From positions 1-28,621 of the IMG/VR virus record IMGVR_UViG_3300044800_000237: DNA of 28,621 bases; one strand, given 5' to 3'. The translations under genes and the position numbers were made by a program. The notes under the pieces are model-generated. The model did not search any database and was not told the DNA's origin. It saw nothing but the letters and a program-made list of their open reading frames with translations. Origin of the DNA: a virus. Of the stretch, positions 15,526 to 23,152 are shown piece after piece (position 1 is the stretch's first letter; every line of letters begins with the position of its first letter).

Positions 15526-15818
15526 TCGATCTTCCCTCCAAGGACAAACCCGGCTGCCTGCGCTTCCTTCATCGAAAGCGATCCTTTCGTCTCCCCTTCC
15601 TTCCGGGTCCGGATGTAGTCGATATTCTTGTATTCCACGAAGGTTCCTGTGGGGTAGATTGTCTGATAGACCACGCCATCTGCGGGGTCTTGAAACATCT
15701 CGCCAATAGGAAGCTGTCGCATGGTCTCGGCAAGTTCCGTGTTGACCTGCTTCAGCTGGCGGGTGAGATCTTCCTTCCTCTTGGCAAGTGCGAGAAACTT
15801 CTGCTGCAATTCGTTCAT
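15522..15818 (-). CDS. 98-aa protein wedged between SbcD- and SbcC-like genes
   Basis: ATG 15818 with GGAG nine bases upstream; the frame is open further but would overlap the nuclease gene. The N-terminal 45 residues form a coiled coil (LALAKRKEDLTRQLKQVNTE), followed by a small beta domain (FQDPADGVVYQTIYPTGTFV). It is coupled to the ATPase by ATGA, so it is made with the complex and might be a third subunit or a regulator. No family is recognised. Confidence 0.7.
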   Translation of the reverse strand: MNELQQKFLALAKRKEDLTRQLKQVNTELAETMRQLPIGEMFQDPADGVVYQTIYPTGTFVEYKNIDYIRTRKEGETKGSLSMKEAQAAGFVLGGKIE

Positions 15819-17059
15819 GACACCACACTCCTTTCGACGTCGCCGGCCAGACCGAGCACGTCGGCCGGGATTGATTTCTGAATTGAGTTTCCCCATTCGA
15901 GCACTTTTTCCGGAAGCGTCTTCGCCTTCACGATCTCGCTCGAGCGGATGCGCTCCTCTGGGGTAATAATGCGTTCGATCTGATAGGAGAAGGCGCCTGG
16001 GAAGGTCTCATGGATCTCTTCATCAGTCCAGTGGAGTTGCTCCTCCTTCGAACCGTGGACCCGAATGCGAACCTCGGCATCCTCAATGAATCTTGGATCA
16101 CCGCTGGTGATGTCGAGACCGGTGCCCGGATCATTCTCGATCGGGTGAATGATGTCAGCTTCGAGTAGCACCAGCGGCCGGGAGGGAATATAAATTGTAT
16201 CTTGACGTTGATCCGGCCAACCTCTTCGTTCCGTTGAAGACGCTCCCAGATTCGTTCCTTGACCCTGGAACTCGATTAGTCGAAAGGTTTTCTTTTCTAC
16301 TTCCCCGAAGTTACAATGGTAGATTGAACCTGAGTACCACATGTTCCGTCCCACTTCCTGCGCCTTGTGAATGTGCCCGAGTGCGTAATAGTCCGCCCGT
16401 GCGAGTTCCAGATCATGCTTGCTAATCATGATATCTTGACCCAGGAGCGTTTGACCGCTCGAGAGCAGAGCGCCGCTCACATTGCAGTGCCCGACAAAGA
16501 TCACCGGGCATTTGGCTTCCATCGAAATGGCGCCAAACCCGGTGAAGATCTTGCGGAGTGCATCCTGGATCAGCTGATTGGATTCGTCGATCGAGAGGTT
16601 CTCTTTGCCGGCGAGGAACCACTGCTTGGTCGGATAAGGGAAGAGGTGCAAGACTGCAATGTCTGAGTCCGGACCGTAGAATCCGGGCGTTCCTTGGAAA
16701 AAACTATGACCTTCGTATTCAGTGAAGAGAATCGTCTCTGCTCTATCCGTCACATAGATAGGGAAGGCCGTGTTGAGATCGCGGAAGATCTCCAGACTAC
16801 CGGGATTGTCGTGTGCCGCATTTCCAATGACCATGACGATGGGGCTGATCTCGGCCAGACGCTTCATCACGCCAAGAGCGGGGATGATAGCGCTTGAGGT
16901 GTTCAAACTCTGTCGCTTATCCCACCAATCTCCAGCAATCACGTGCAGGTCGGGCTTTATCGCCAGCGACTGTGCGATGATGAATTCAGCGCTGTTGAGA
17001 CATTTCTCTAATTTCTCCGCGCTGAAGTGCCAGTCCGCGGTGTGTAAGATCCGTATCAT
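15815..17059 (-). CDS. sbcD: Mre11/SbcD-like nuclease
   Basis: A 414-aa calcineurin-type phosphoesterase. The motifs in order are ADWH (8-11), GDWWD (43-47), GNAAHD (79-84), VGHCN (about 190) and GHIH (about 226). Motif III is normally GNHD; here two extra residues separate Asn from His. The C-terminal 170 residues would be the capping and Rad50-binding part. It acts with the SbcC-like ATPase to open and trim DNA ends. ATGA overlap with the upstream HNH gene. Confidence 0.88.
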   Translation of the reverse strand: MIRILHTADWHFSAEKLEKCLNSAEFIIAQSLAIKPDLHVIAGDWWDKRQSLNTSSAIIPALGVMKRLAEISPIVMVIGNAAHDNPGSLEIFRDLNTAFPIYVTDRAETILFTEYEGHSFFQGTPGFYGPDSDIAVLHLFPYPTKQWFLAGKENLSIDESNQLIQDALRKIFTGFGAISMEAKCPVIFVGHCNVSGALLSSGQTLLGQDIMISKHDLELARADYYALGHIHKAQEVGRNMWYSGSIYHCNFGEVEKKTFRLIEFQGQGTNLGASSTERRGWPDQRQDTIYIPSRPLVLLEADIIHPIENDPGTGLDITSGDPRFIEDAEVRIRVHGSKEEQLHWTDEEIHETFPGAFSYQIERIITPEERIRSSEIVKAKTLPEKVLEWGNSIQKSIPADVLGLAGDVERSVVS

Positions 17060-17610
17060 GCCTTCCTCCTGATAATTTTATGATCAGCTCCTGTAAGCCA
17101 ATACCATGTTTTTCCGGTCTGTACGTTCGATACAGTTGTTTGATCTATGCCGTATCTGACCGCAATGCGTTTTTGGCTTAAGCTTCCCCTGAGATTGTAT
17201 ATCTCCATGACGGTCTTCTCATTAAGCTTTGCCTGCCATTGCTCCCGTCCGCGCATGAGCGTTCCGTCGCGGAGTTTATCGTCGAAATAGTTCTTTCTGA
17301 GAGTTCCCCAGCATAGGTTTGCGAGACTATCATCTCCGCTTCCATTGGGGCCGTGACAAACCTGCATTCCTTCCGGGCGAGGACCCGCAAAAGCCTCAAG
17401 CACAAGAATCCCTATCCAGCATTGCCGCTTACAGCCGTCCTTCACAAGAGAGACGGCTCGATAACCCTTCCTCTTGACAACGGCCTTTAACTTGTGCGGT
17501 TCGCTTGGTATCTCAACCCTGTGACCGAACAGGCATTTCGGCTGTCTTGACCAAATCTCACCGTCGTCACTGGCGTAATAAAGCGGCCAACCCGGAATTG
17601 GCTTAAGCAC
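17056..17610 (-). CDS. NUMOD4/HNH homing-type endonuclease
   Basis: A 184-aa protein with a GTG start at 17610, GGAGGG seven bases before it and an 8-nt overlap with the upstream gene. It begins with a NUMOD4-like KPIPGWPLYYASDDGEIWS, continues with an HNH core (LEAFAGPRPEGMQVCHG, DDSLANLCWGT) and ends with a helix-turn-helix (SQKRIAVRYGIDQTTVSNV). This is the layout of free-standing phage homing endonucleases. It sits between two recombination genes without breaking them. Confidence 0.8.
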   Translation of the reverse strand: MLKPIPGWPLYYASDDGEIWSRQPKCLFGHRVEIPSEPHKLKAVVKRKGYRAVSLVKDGCKRQCWIGILVLEAFAGPRPEGMQVCHGPNGSGDDSLANLCWGTLRKNYFDDKLRDGTLMRGREQWQAKLNEKTVMEIYNLRGSLSQKRIAVRYGIDQTTVSNVQTGKTWYWLTGADHKIIRRKA

Positions 17611-18652
17611 TGGCTTGCCCTCCCTTCTCCCAGGGAAGAGATGCTTTCTTTTCTGGAGCCGGGAGTGTGTTGTAGTACCACAGCGCATCGACCTGACGAG
17701 CGATCGCCATCTCGCCGAAGATCGTGCCGGCGGGGAATTCGACACCCTTCTCCTTGAGCAACCGCTTCAGCTCAGCATCCCGCTCGTCGGTGGACTTGAG
17801 AGTCCAGGATTGCTTGTAACCGGCCTCAGTCTTCAGGTCCAGAATCATTTCACCGCCCGGGCCGACCTTCACGCCCTGGCTGTTATCGTCAACAACCTCT
17901 GCCCTCACACCGCTGATTAGGTTGGGATCCGTCTTCGTCTCTCGTTGCTGGGATTGGGGACCATAGACCTGCTCGGTAATCCCGAGAGAATGGGCGACAA
18001 CCATGCGCTTCATTTCGGGATCGTCCTTGATCATGTCGCTGATGTCTTCGATAACGCATGGGACAACAAAAGGCCGGGCAAAGTCCTCACGCTTCAGTTG
18101 CCGAGGCAGCATCTCCAATGCGTCGAAGATGGCCCGGTACTTTGCGTTCGATTCCGCCAGCTGGAGAGCGAAGTGTCGACGGGATTCTGTCTGATCTTTG
18201 CCGAACCGAGCCTTGTCTTCATCGTGATTGTAATAGCCCGTCGTCGTTCCACTCCGCGTCGTTCCATTCGGGCGTTTGATAGACCACGCTACCTGGTGTT
18301 GTACGGTGTTTACGCGCCCGTTGGAATCATACTGGACCTCATCGGCCTTCGAGTCGTTCCAATTTATCCCAGCCGAACCAGCGATCTTGTTGGCGGCTTT
18401 GGCGTGAAAGGTGAACGTCTTCCCGCCGTCGGTGCTGTAGATGTCCGGACCGTTGTTCTTGGCATCGACTTCGGGATTGATGAACACGATTTCGAATGCG
18501 ACCTTGTGGAGCGGCGAGCTGAAATTCATAGCTGCCGGTACTAGGACATTGAATTTTGCCGAATCGAAGAGCTGAAGCGCCTGCTTCAACTGGTCCTGAG
18601 ACTTTACGGTCGGCAAGTTTGGAATGGTTGCCGGTAGATTTGGACTTGACAT
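17603..18652 (-). CDS. Putative phage recombination/ssDNA-binding protein
   Basis: A 349-aa protein. There is no confident family. The N-terminal 170 residues look like a compact beta domain rich in Lys/Asn/Thr (IYSTDGGKTFTFHAKAANK); a helical segment RRHFALQLAESNAKYRAIFD resembles the C-terminal helix of single-strand annealing proteins; the C-terminus ends KKASLPWEKGG, a short exposed tail. Position before SbcD/SbcC-like genes supports a recombination role, such as annealing of resected ends. ATG 18652 has GGAGGAG. Functional assignment is by context. Confidence 0.5.
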   Translation of the reverse strand: MSSPNLPATIPNLPTVKSQDQLKQALQLFDSAKFNVLVPAAMNFSSPLHKVAFEIVFINPEVDAKNNGPDIYSTDGGKTFTFHAKAANKIAGSAGINWNDSKADEVQYDSNGRVNTVQHQVAWSIKRPNGTTRSGTTTGYYNHDEDKARFGKDQTESRRHFALQLAESNAKYRAIFDALEMLPRQLKREDFARPFVVPCVIEDISDMIKDDPEMKRMVVAHSLGITEQVYGPQSQQRETKTDPNLISGVRAEVVDDNSQGVKVGPGGEMILDLKTEAGYKQSWTLKSTDERDAELKRLLKEKGVEFPAGTIFGEMAIARQVDALWYYNTLPAPEKKASLPWEKGGQASA

Positions 18653-18699
18653 GATCTGATCTCCTCCTATTAGTACATCGACCCATTTGTAGCGTTGTG

Positions 18700-19185
18700 T
18701 TAAGAAGCTTTTCTAAGTTTTCGAATCCTCGTAGTATTGCGGTTTTGTTCTAACTTTGTGGCCCATCGACAATTCCCTGGTTCATAATTCCCATCGTTGT
18801 CGATACGATCGATTGTCATCCCGTCCGGGCGCGGTCCCATGTCGGCCAAGAAGTTCTCGAAGCTATGAAGCCAACGATCGCACACCTTGATCCCACGGCC
18901 TCCGTAATTCTTCCAGTCTTTTCTGTTCTGGTTAGTGCACCGCGTAATCAAACTGCACCACGACTGGTATGTCGGTGACTCGGTCATGTGGTGCGTCCCA
19001 TTCACCTCGGTTCGATAGCAGCCGCAAGAGACAGTGGACCACTTCAGATTCGGTTTCTCCACGGTGACAACGTTGCCGCAGTCGCATCTGCACTTCCAGT
19101 ATGCGTTCCCCTTTTTTGATCTACCGGCGAACTCGAGTGCCACAAGACGTCCGAAACGCCTACTCGTTAAGTCCTCATGATGCAT
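18700..19185 (-). CDS. HNH homing-type endonuclease (YGGRGI family)
   Basis: A 161-aa protein. The N-terminal Cys pairs (WKCRCDCG, SCGC) and the run YQSWCSLITRCTN, NYGGRGIKVCDRW, TIDRIDNDGNYEPGNCRWAT are typical of a widespread group of phage free-standing endonucleases with an HNH-like core. GGGAG lies nine bases before ATG 19185. It is the second such gene within 2 kb, on the other side of the putative recombination gene. Confidence 0.8.
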   Translation of the reverse strand: MHHEDLTSRRFGRLVALEFAGRSKKGNAYWKCRCDCGNVVTVEKPNLKWSTVSCGCYRTEVNGTHHMTESPTYQSWCSLITRCTNQNRKDWKNYGGRGIKVCDRWLHSFENFLADMGPRPDGMTIDRIDNDGNYEPGNCRWATKLEQNRNTTRIRKLRKAS

Positions 19186-19609
19186 TTGTCAGCTCTCCCT
19201 CAGTATCCTTCTGCCGATCTCCTTCAATTCGGAGCATCTGCGTTCCTGCCGGATCCGCTTTCGCAGGTCTCGCTCCGGAGAGCTGGTCAACGCTCTTACC
19301 ATGAACACCAAGGACCTGATGCCGCCCCGGAAATCCACTAGCCTTTGGCGATAGAACGAGAATCTTGCCTCGACCCGATAAGCCAAATTGACGAGCCGGA
19401 ACAGGGGCGGAAATGGAATCCTCGTTGTTTGTCTTCCTCTCTGTGGCATGATGCCTCCTCTTCAACTGCAGGATCTTTAGTTTCAGCATTGCTCGGAAGA
19501 GTGTTCTCCATGGCGGACCTCCAGCAAGCTCAACGATGTCCTTCCCGTCGGAGACGTAGACCGAAGAGTAATCTGGGCGATCCGATATGACTGACACTCG
19601 CGTTAGCAT
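19175..19609 (-). CDS. ORF of unknown function overlapping another frame
   Basis: A 144-aa frame. ATG 19609 lies just after the stop of the 67-aa gene, which favours it as a coupled start, although no strong ribosome site is present. The first 60 residues (TRVSVISDRPDYSSVYVSD, then a helix KLKILQLKRRHH) look protein-like; the rest is Gly/Pro/Ser-rich and less convincing. The second part overlaps the 86-aa frame at 19189-19449, so only one may be real there, or a -1/+1 shift joins them. Confidence 0.4.
   Translation of the reverse strand: MLTRVSVISDRPDYSSVYVSDGKDIVELAGGPPWRTLFRAMLKLKILQLKRRHHATERKTNNEDSISAPVPARQFGLSGRGKILVLSPKASGFPGRHQVLGVHGKSVDQLSGARPAKADPAGTQMLRIEGDRQKDTEGELTNAS
19189..19449 (-). 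CDS. Basic 86-aa protein nested in another ORF
   Basis: ATG 19449 has a good GAGGAGG site and the TGA falls just before the HNH start at 19185, as expected for an operon gene. The product is very basic (many Arg) and mainly helical, with an IRSLVFMVRALTSS segment; it might bind nucleic acid. It shares 260 nt with the 144-aa frame. No family is recognised. Confidence 0.5.
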   Translation of the reverse strand: MPQRGRQTTRIPFPPLFRLVNLAYRVEARFSFYRQRLVDFRGGIRSLVFMVRALTSSPERDLRKRIRQERRCSELKEIGRRILRES

Positions 19610-19614
19610 GGCGC

Positions 19615-19818
19615 TCAGTTCAGCGAAATCGTGACGTGATGGACCCGAAGAAACTCAACCGCTGGCATGACCCTTCGAGGATAATCGGTGGAGCTGCTGT
19701 CGATGTAGATCTGCTTCTTCGTGTGGAACCGCCTGCAATGTCTCAGGAAGAAAGAACTGAACCGGATCCTGGCCATAAGGCGCTGCTGACCTGCCAACTC
19801 TTGAGCAAACGATTTCAT
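19615..19818 (-). CDS. Small basic early protein
   Basis: A 67-aa protein. The ATG overlaps the upstream stop (ATGA) and has AAGGGG a few bases before. Basic and aromatic (FSSFFLRHCRRFHTKKQIY), with a beta-like C-terminus. No family is recognised. Its place in the coupled early operon supports reality. Confidence 0.5.
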   Translation of the reverse strand: MKSFAQELAGQQRLMARIRFSSFFLRHCRRFHTKKQIYIDSSSTDYPRRVMPAVEFLRVHHVTISLN

Positions 19819-19931
19819 GCTGGCCCCTTTCTGAAGAAGTGTACCGTCTCGTAACGGATGATCATGAGCATCAATACTTTTGCCTCGCTCAGGTGATCTG
19901 TCTCGTGTTGATTTATGTCGATCGTCTTCAT
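19815..19931 (-). CDS. 38-aa early peptide
   Basis: The frame is open from 20186, but the upper part overlaps the Cro-like gene, so the start is placed at ATG 19931 (weak AGGT); ATG 19946 is an alternative. The peptide has a polar start (KTIDINQHETDHLSEAK) and a helix LMLMIIRYETVHFF. It is coupled to the 67-aa gene by ATGA. Function unknown. Confidence 0.45.
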   Translation of the reverse strand: MKTIDINQHETDHLSEAKVLMLMIIRYETVHFFRKGPA

Positions 19932-20004
19932 TGGACCTGTTGTCATCAGTTTGTATCGAAGATTTTCCGCCCTTGCTTCGGGCAATGAACGAGAGTAACT
20001 TGGT

Positions 20005-20232
20005 TCAGGCCGCTTTCCGAGTGCGCTCAAGACGATCCAACAACCGGGAAATTCGGCCAAGCAAGGTATTGCGCTCTCCACGGAACGCTCTTGCAATTGC
20101 ACCTTGACTCCGGCGAAGATGCCTTCCCAGTTGCTTTTGAGTGAGGCCAAGCCGTTTGGTTCGAACATAGACTTCCCAACGGTCAATGGGTTGATTCTGG
20201 CCTGTTTGTTCTGTATTTTCTGCCGTCTTCAT
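20005..20232 (-). CDS. Cro-like HTH regulator
   Basis: A 75-aa protein containing a helix-turn-helix: RTKRLGLTQKQLGRHLRRSQ then a recognition helix GAIARAFRGERNT. Divergently placed against the S24 repressor with a shared 86-bp control region, so it is the natural Cro/early-regulator counterpart. ATG 20232 has GAGGT. It is the first gene of the leftward operon driven by the consensus promoter at 20267-20295. Confidence 0.75.
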   Translation of the reverse strand: MKTAENTEQTGQNQPIDRWEVYVRTKRLGLTQKQLGRHLRRSQGAIARAFRGERNTLLGRISRLLDRLERTRKAA

Positions 20233-20245
20233 TTATTACCTCGTT

Positions 20246-20289
20246 ATACTGTTTTCGTGATGGGGGAATATAATACCTTAGTACAGTAT
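20246..20289. promoter_or_regulatory. Candidate operator half-sites
   Basis: ATACTGT (20246-20252) and its inverse ACAGTAT (20283-20289) flank the leftward -10 box at a 30-nt distance; the second lies within the leftward spacer. They are plausible binding sites for the repressor or the Cro-like protein. A separate TACTTT/AAAGTA inverted repeat (20297-20316) lies just before the repressor start. Confidence 0.4.
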
Positions 20290-20295
20290 TGTCAA
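20267..20295 (-). promoter_or_regulatory. Leftward early promoter (sigma-70 type)
   Basis: Minus strand TTGACA (20295-20290), 17-nt spacer, TATATT (20272-20267). The same -35, spacing and -10 recur at 25627-25655. It reads toward the Cro-like gene. A TATAAT on the plus strand (20269-20274) overlaps the -10 and could serve the repressor, though with a poor -35. Confidence 0.75.
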
Positions 20296-20318
20296 GTACT
20301 TTCTTCTAAAAAAGTAGA

Positions 20319-20945
20319 GTGCCAGAAAAAGCCCCAATATCCCGAAGATTACGCGAGTTCGGCGAGGAACATTACGGATCGATGGCTGCGTTTGGAAGAG
20401 CCCTTGGTCTGAGACCCCAGGAGCTCTACCGATATCTCTCTGGTCAAATCCAGCCGGGCAACAAGTTGCAGTCGAAACTCCGCGACCTTGGCTGCGACCT
20501 GGAATGGCTAATGACAGGGAAGAAAAAGGAGACTCCCAAACATCAAATCGAGTTCCTCGAAATGGAGCTGGTTAAGCTTCCGGTATTCGAGTATGCCAGG
20601 GCCGGCTCAAAGACGATGATGCTTGCGGAGAAACCCTCCTATTTCATCGCTTCAACCAAGTCGAAGGATGATAGCCGGTTCGCAGTTGTCGTGAAGGGGA
20701 AAAGCATGGAGCCCGAGATTAAGGACGGTGAACTGGTGGTGGTGAGCAAGAAGAAGGAGGTCAAAAAGGGAGATGTCTGCCTAGTGGTATTCGAAGACGG
20801 GGATGCTTGTCTGCGCAGAGTGTACTTCCATGATCATTCCGTGACGCTCACTTCGGCGAACGATAAGGACTATCCGCCGGGCTTGCACAAGAAGTCAGAA
20901 ATACGCATCATGTACCGGATGGTGCAGAAGATCACGAATTACTGA
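20319..20945 (+). CDS. S24-family phage repressor
   Basis: A 208-aa protein from a GTG at 20319; no clear ribosome site, so the start may be weakly translated. An N-terminal HTH-like region (about 20-50) binds DNA. The C-terminal peptidase fold has the cleavage-type pair A95-G96, Ser129 in GKSMEPEI and the LexA-like end VTLTSAN..YPPG. Distances between these equal those of LexA, but the position of the catalytic Lys holds Arg166 (CLRRVY). It probably keeps the lysogenic state; autocleavage may be impaired. It is transcribed away from the Cro-like gene and toward the membrane and restriction-modification genes. Confidence 0.85.
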   Translation: MPEKAPISRRLREFGEEHYGSMAAFGRALGLRPQELYRYLSGQIQPGNKLQSKLRDLGCDLEWLMTGKKKETPKHQIEFLEMELVKLPVFEYARAGSKTMMLAEKPSYFIASTKSKDDSRFAVVVKGKSMEPEIKDGELVVVSKKKEVKKGDVCLVVFEDGDACLRRVYFHDHSVTLTSANDKDYPPGLHKKSEIRIMYRMVQKITNY

Positions 20946-20967
20946 TCGATGAGAATGGGAGGTCGCA

Positions 20968-21279
20968 ATGAATGCTCTTGCAACGTTGTTGATCGTTCAA
21001 GCGATCGCGTTCGGTGGATTCTCGGCGTACATCGCCAAGGAAAAGGGCAGAGATGCGGTTGGTTGGTTTCTTTTGGGGGCTTGTTTTAGTTTGATCGCTC
21101 TCATTGCTGTTGCAGCGGTGCCGAAACTCGAGGGCGTAAGGAAGCCCGCTGGACCGAAGATGGAATTGCCTTGGGAAGGTCAAAAGAGAGAGACAGAATC
21201 AACATCGCGGCTGTTCTATGGCATGGGGGCGCTCTTCATTATTATTGTCTTAGGCCTCATTGTTCTATCCAGTCGTTAG
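20968..21279 (+). CDS. Membrane protein next to the repressor
   Basis: A 103-aa protein with GGGAGG before ATG 20968. Hydrophobic segments lie at about 1-20, 32-53 and 82-100, with AKEKGRDAVGWFLLGACFS between the first two, a pattern common in small bacterial membrane proteins. Located directly after the repressor on the same strand, so likely made in the lysogen. Superinfection exclusion is a reasonable guess by position only. Confidence 0.7.
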   Translation: MNALATLLIVQAIAFGGFSAYIAKEKGRDAVGWFLLGACFSLIALIAVAAVPKLEGVRKPAGPKMELPWEGQKRETESTSRLFYGMGALFIIIVLGLIVLSSR

Positions 21280-21346
21280 TGACCAGAAGTCTCTTCAATA
21301 TAGAATACCCAACTTCGCGCCGGTTTTTCCAATCTGCTGGGAAGAA

Positions 21347-23011
21347 ATGAATAGACTTTATCTAGGCGATTGTCTCAACGTCCTGCGTACTGAAATCCCC
21401 GATGAGTCTGTGGATCTGATTTACATTGATCCCCCGTTCAACAGCAAGCGCGACTATTACATCTTCTTCGACAGCAAGGAGATCCATACCCAACGCGTTG
21501 CTTTCGAGGACACGTGGACACTGATCAATATTCAAGATTCGATGGGCGAGTTGCATACGCTCCAACACGACAAGCTTTATGCTCTTCTGAAAGTCTACCA
21601 AGATGTCGCGCCACATGCGTTCCCCTACCTAGTAATGATGTCGTTGAGAATTCTTGAGCTACATCGGGTACTCAAGCCGACGGGTAGCTTTTATCTACAT
21701 TGCGACCCGACAATGAGTCACTACCTCAAGACCGCCTGCGATTTGATCTTTGAACCTCAGCATCAGCAAAACGAAATCGTCTGGAAACGAACAAGCGCCC
21801 ACACGGGCTCGAAACGCTGGGGGCCGGTCCATGACGTCATTCTATTCTACAGCAAATCGGATCATTTCGTTTGGAATCCGGTCTACCAATCGTACAGTGA
21901 AGATTATCTCGAATCTTTCTATAGATTCTCAGATAAGAAGGGCAGGTATCGGCTCGGCGATCTAACGGGAGCTGGGACTCGGACCGGGGACTCGGGCAAG
22001 TCTTGGAAGGATGTTGATCCAACGAAGAAGGGAAGACATTGGGCGGTTCCCAACAAGGTCATTGAAGAACAGATCGGACCGCTAGACAAATCATTGACTG
22101 TGCAGGAAAAGCTCGATCTTCTTGACGAGCATGATCTGATTTACTGGCCATCGAAGGGAACGGTGCCACAACTCAAGCGCTACCTGCGGGAGGAAGGAGG
22201 AGTGGCTATCGCGGACGTCATAACAGACATCAACCCCATTTCTTCCCAGGCTCAAGAGAGGCTTGGATACCCGACACAGAAGCCCAAAGCGTTGCTAGAA
22301 CGCATCATCACCGCGAGTAGCAATGAGGGAGATACGGTTCTGGACGCATTCTGCGGTTGCGGTACCACGATCGACTCCGCCGAGGGTCTCCGACGAAACT
22401 GGATTGGGATTGATATTTCCCCTTTCGCGCTCTCATTGATCAAGGGAAGACTCAAAAAGACGTATGCCAAAGGACTATCGAAGTTCGAAGTTCGGGGTAT
22501 ACCTGAAGACGAGCCATCGGCCCTCAAACTTTGGCAGGAAAATCCGTTCGCTTTTCAGGATTGGTGGGTCACTGAGTTCGAAGCCTTCTCTTCGACGTTC
22601 GGCATAAAGGGTGCCGACAAGGGCGTCGATGGGATTGCTCTATATGCTGTCGATGCAAAGGGCAAAGAGTTGCGTGCTGCCTTCCAAGTGAAGGGCGGTG
22701 AGAGCGTCCAATCAAAGGATATTGATGCTCTCCTTGGCGCGATGCAGAAACACAAGTGTGAACTCGGCGTCTTCCTCACAGCAGCGCAGCCGACGAAGCC
22801 CATGCAGGAGACAGCCTCCAAGGCTGGATTCGTGAAGGTGCCCGGGTACGAGTTTCCCAAGGTCCAGATTCTCCGCCCATGCGTTCGAAAACAATCTGGC
22901 GAATTCATCCACGACGATATCTATTGTCTTTATCTTTGGGTTCATGAGGTCGGCGATCTTCATTTATTGCTTCACTCCCCTTCGGACAAAGAGGCCCCAG
23001 ACCAAAGCTGA
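21347..23011 (+). CDS. DNA methyltransferase fused to a restriction-endonuclease-like domain
   Basis: A 554-aa protein starting at ATG 21347 (GGGAAG upstream). DPPF is at 28-31 and the SAM motif DAFCGCGTT near 333-341, the order of beta-class amino-methyltransferases; DPPF fits N4-cytosine or N6-adenine targets. Residues from about 395 form a second domain, GADKGVDGIALY then AAFQVKGGE, the D...QxK core of Mrr-like nucleases. The last 45 or so residues after KVQIL do not fit the domain and are antisense to minus-strand genes, suggesting that the natural end was lost at a junction near 22.88 kb. Likely a single-chain restriction-modification enzyme expressed with the repressor. Confidence 0.8.
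   Translation: MNRLYLGDCLNVLRTEIPDESVDLIYIDPPFNSKRDYYIFFDSKEIHTQRVAFEDTWTLINIQDSMGELHTLQHDKLYALLKVYQDVAPHAFPYLVMMSLRILELHRVLKPTGSFYLHCDPTMSHYLKTACDLIFEPQHQQNEIVWKRTSAHTGSKRWGPVHDVILFYSKSDHFVWNPVYQSYSEDYLESFYRFSDKKGRYRLGDLTGAGTRTGDSGKSWKDVDPTKKGRHWAVPNKVIEEQIGPLDKSLTVQEKLDLLDEHDLIYWPSKGTVPQLKRYLREEGGVAIADVITDINPISSQAQERLGYPTQKPKALLERIITASSNEGDTVLDAFCGCGTTIDSAEGLRRNWIGIDISPFALSLIKGRLKKTYAKGLSKFEVRGIPEDEPSALKLWQENPFAFQDWWVTEFEAFSSTFGIKGADKGVDGIALYAVDAKGKELRAAFQVKGGESVQSKDIDALLGAMQKHKCELGVFLTAAQPTKPMQETASKAGFVKVPGYEFPKVQILRPCVRKQSGEFIHDDIYCLYLWVHEVGDLHLLLHSPSDKEAPDQS
22712..22963 (-). pseudogene. Truncated early gene at module junction
   Basis: An ATG directly follows the stop of the 62-aa membrane gene. 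The first 29 or so residues (MKIADLMNPKIKTIDIVVDE, FARLFSN) look like a genuine protein start. Beyond about 22.88 kb the frame runs antisense through the methyltransferase gene and is probably not native. I read this as the 5' end of a gene cut off when the plus-strand module and the early operon were joined. Confidence 0.45.
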
Positions 23012-23152
23012 CACCGCAACGACGAGAGCAATGATCATGATCGGCGTTGTCTGTCCCTCCCAGATCCATGTCCCGACGTTAAGAATGATCAAGAGGCTTA
23101 GCACAATACCGAGGATTTTGTGGGTTCTCATCAACTGTTTGATGTCGTTCAT
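22964..23152 (-). CDS. Small two-TM membrane protein
   Basis: A 62-aa protein with two hydrophobic helices (about 13-28 and 36-55) and a basic C-terminus (FVRRGVKQ). GGAAGGG lies nine bases before ATG 23152. It overlaps the end of the Dam-like gene by 74 nt. Size and topology fit a holin or an early membrane toxin/exclusion protein, but it is far from the lysis block, so no role is assigned. Confidence 0.55.
   Translation of the reverse strand: MNDIKQLMRTHKILGIVLSLLIILNVGTWIWEGQTTPIMIIALVVAVSALVWGLFVRRGVKQ

Noticed and set aside
15526-15828. N-terminal extension of the SbcC-like protein
   Set aside because: The stretch is an out-of-frame reading of the 98-aa gene; the ATPase fold begins right at ATG 15525 with a good ribosome site.
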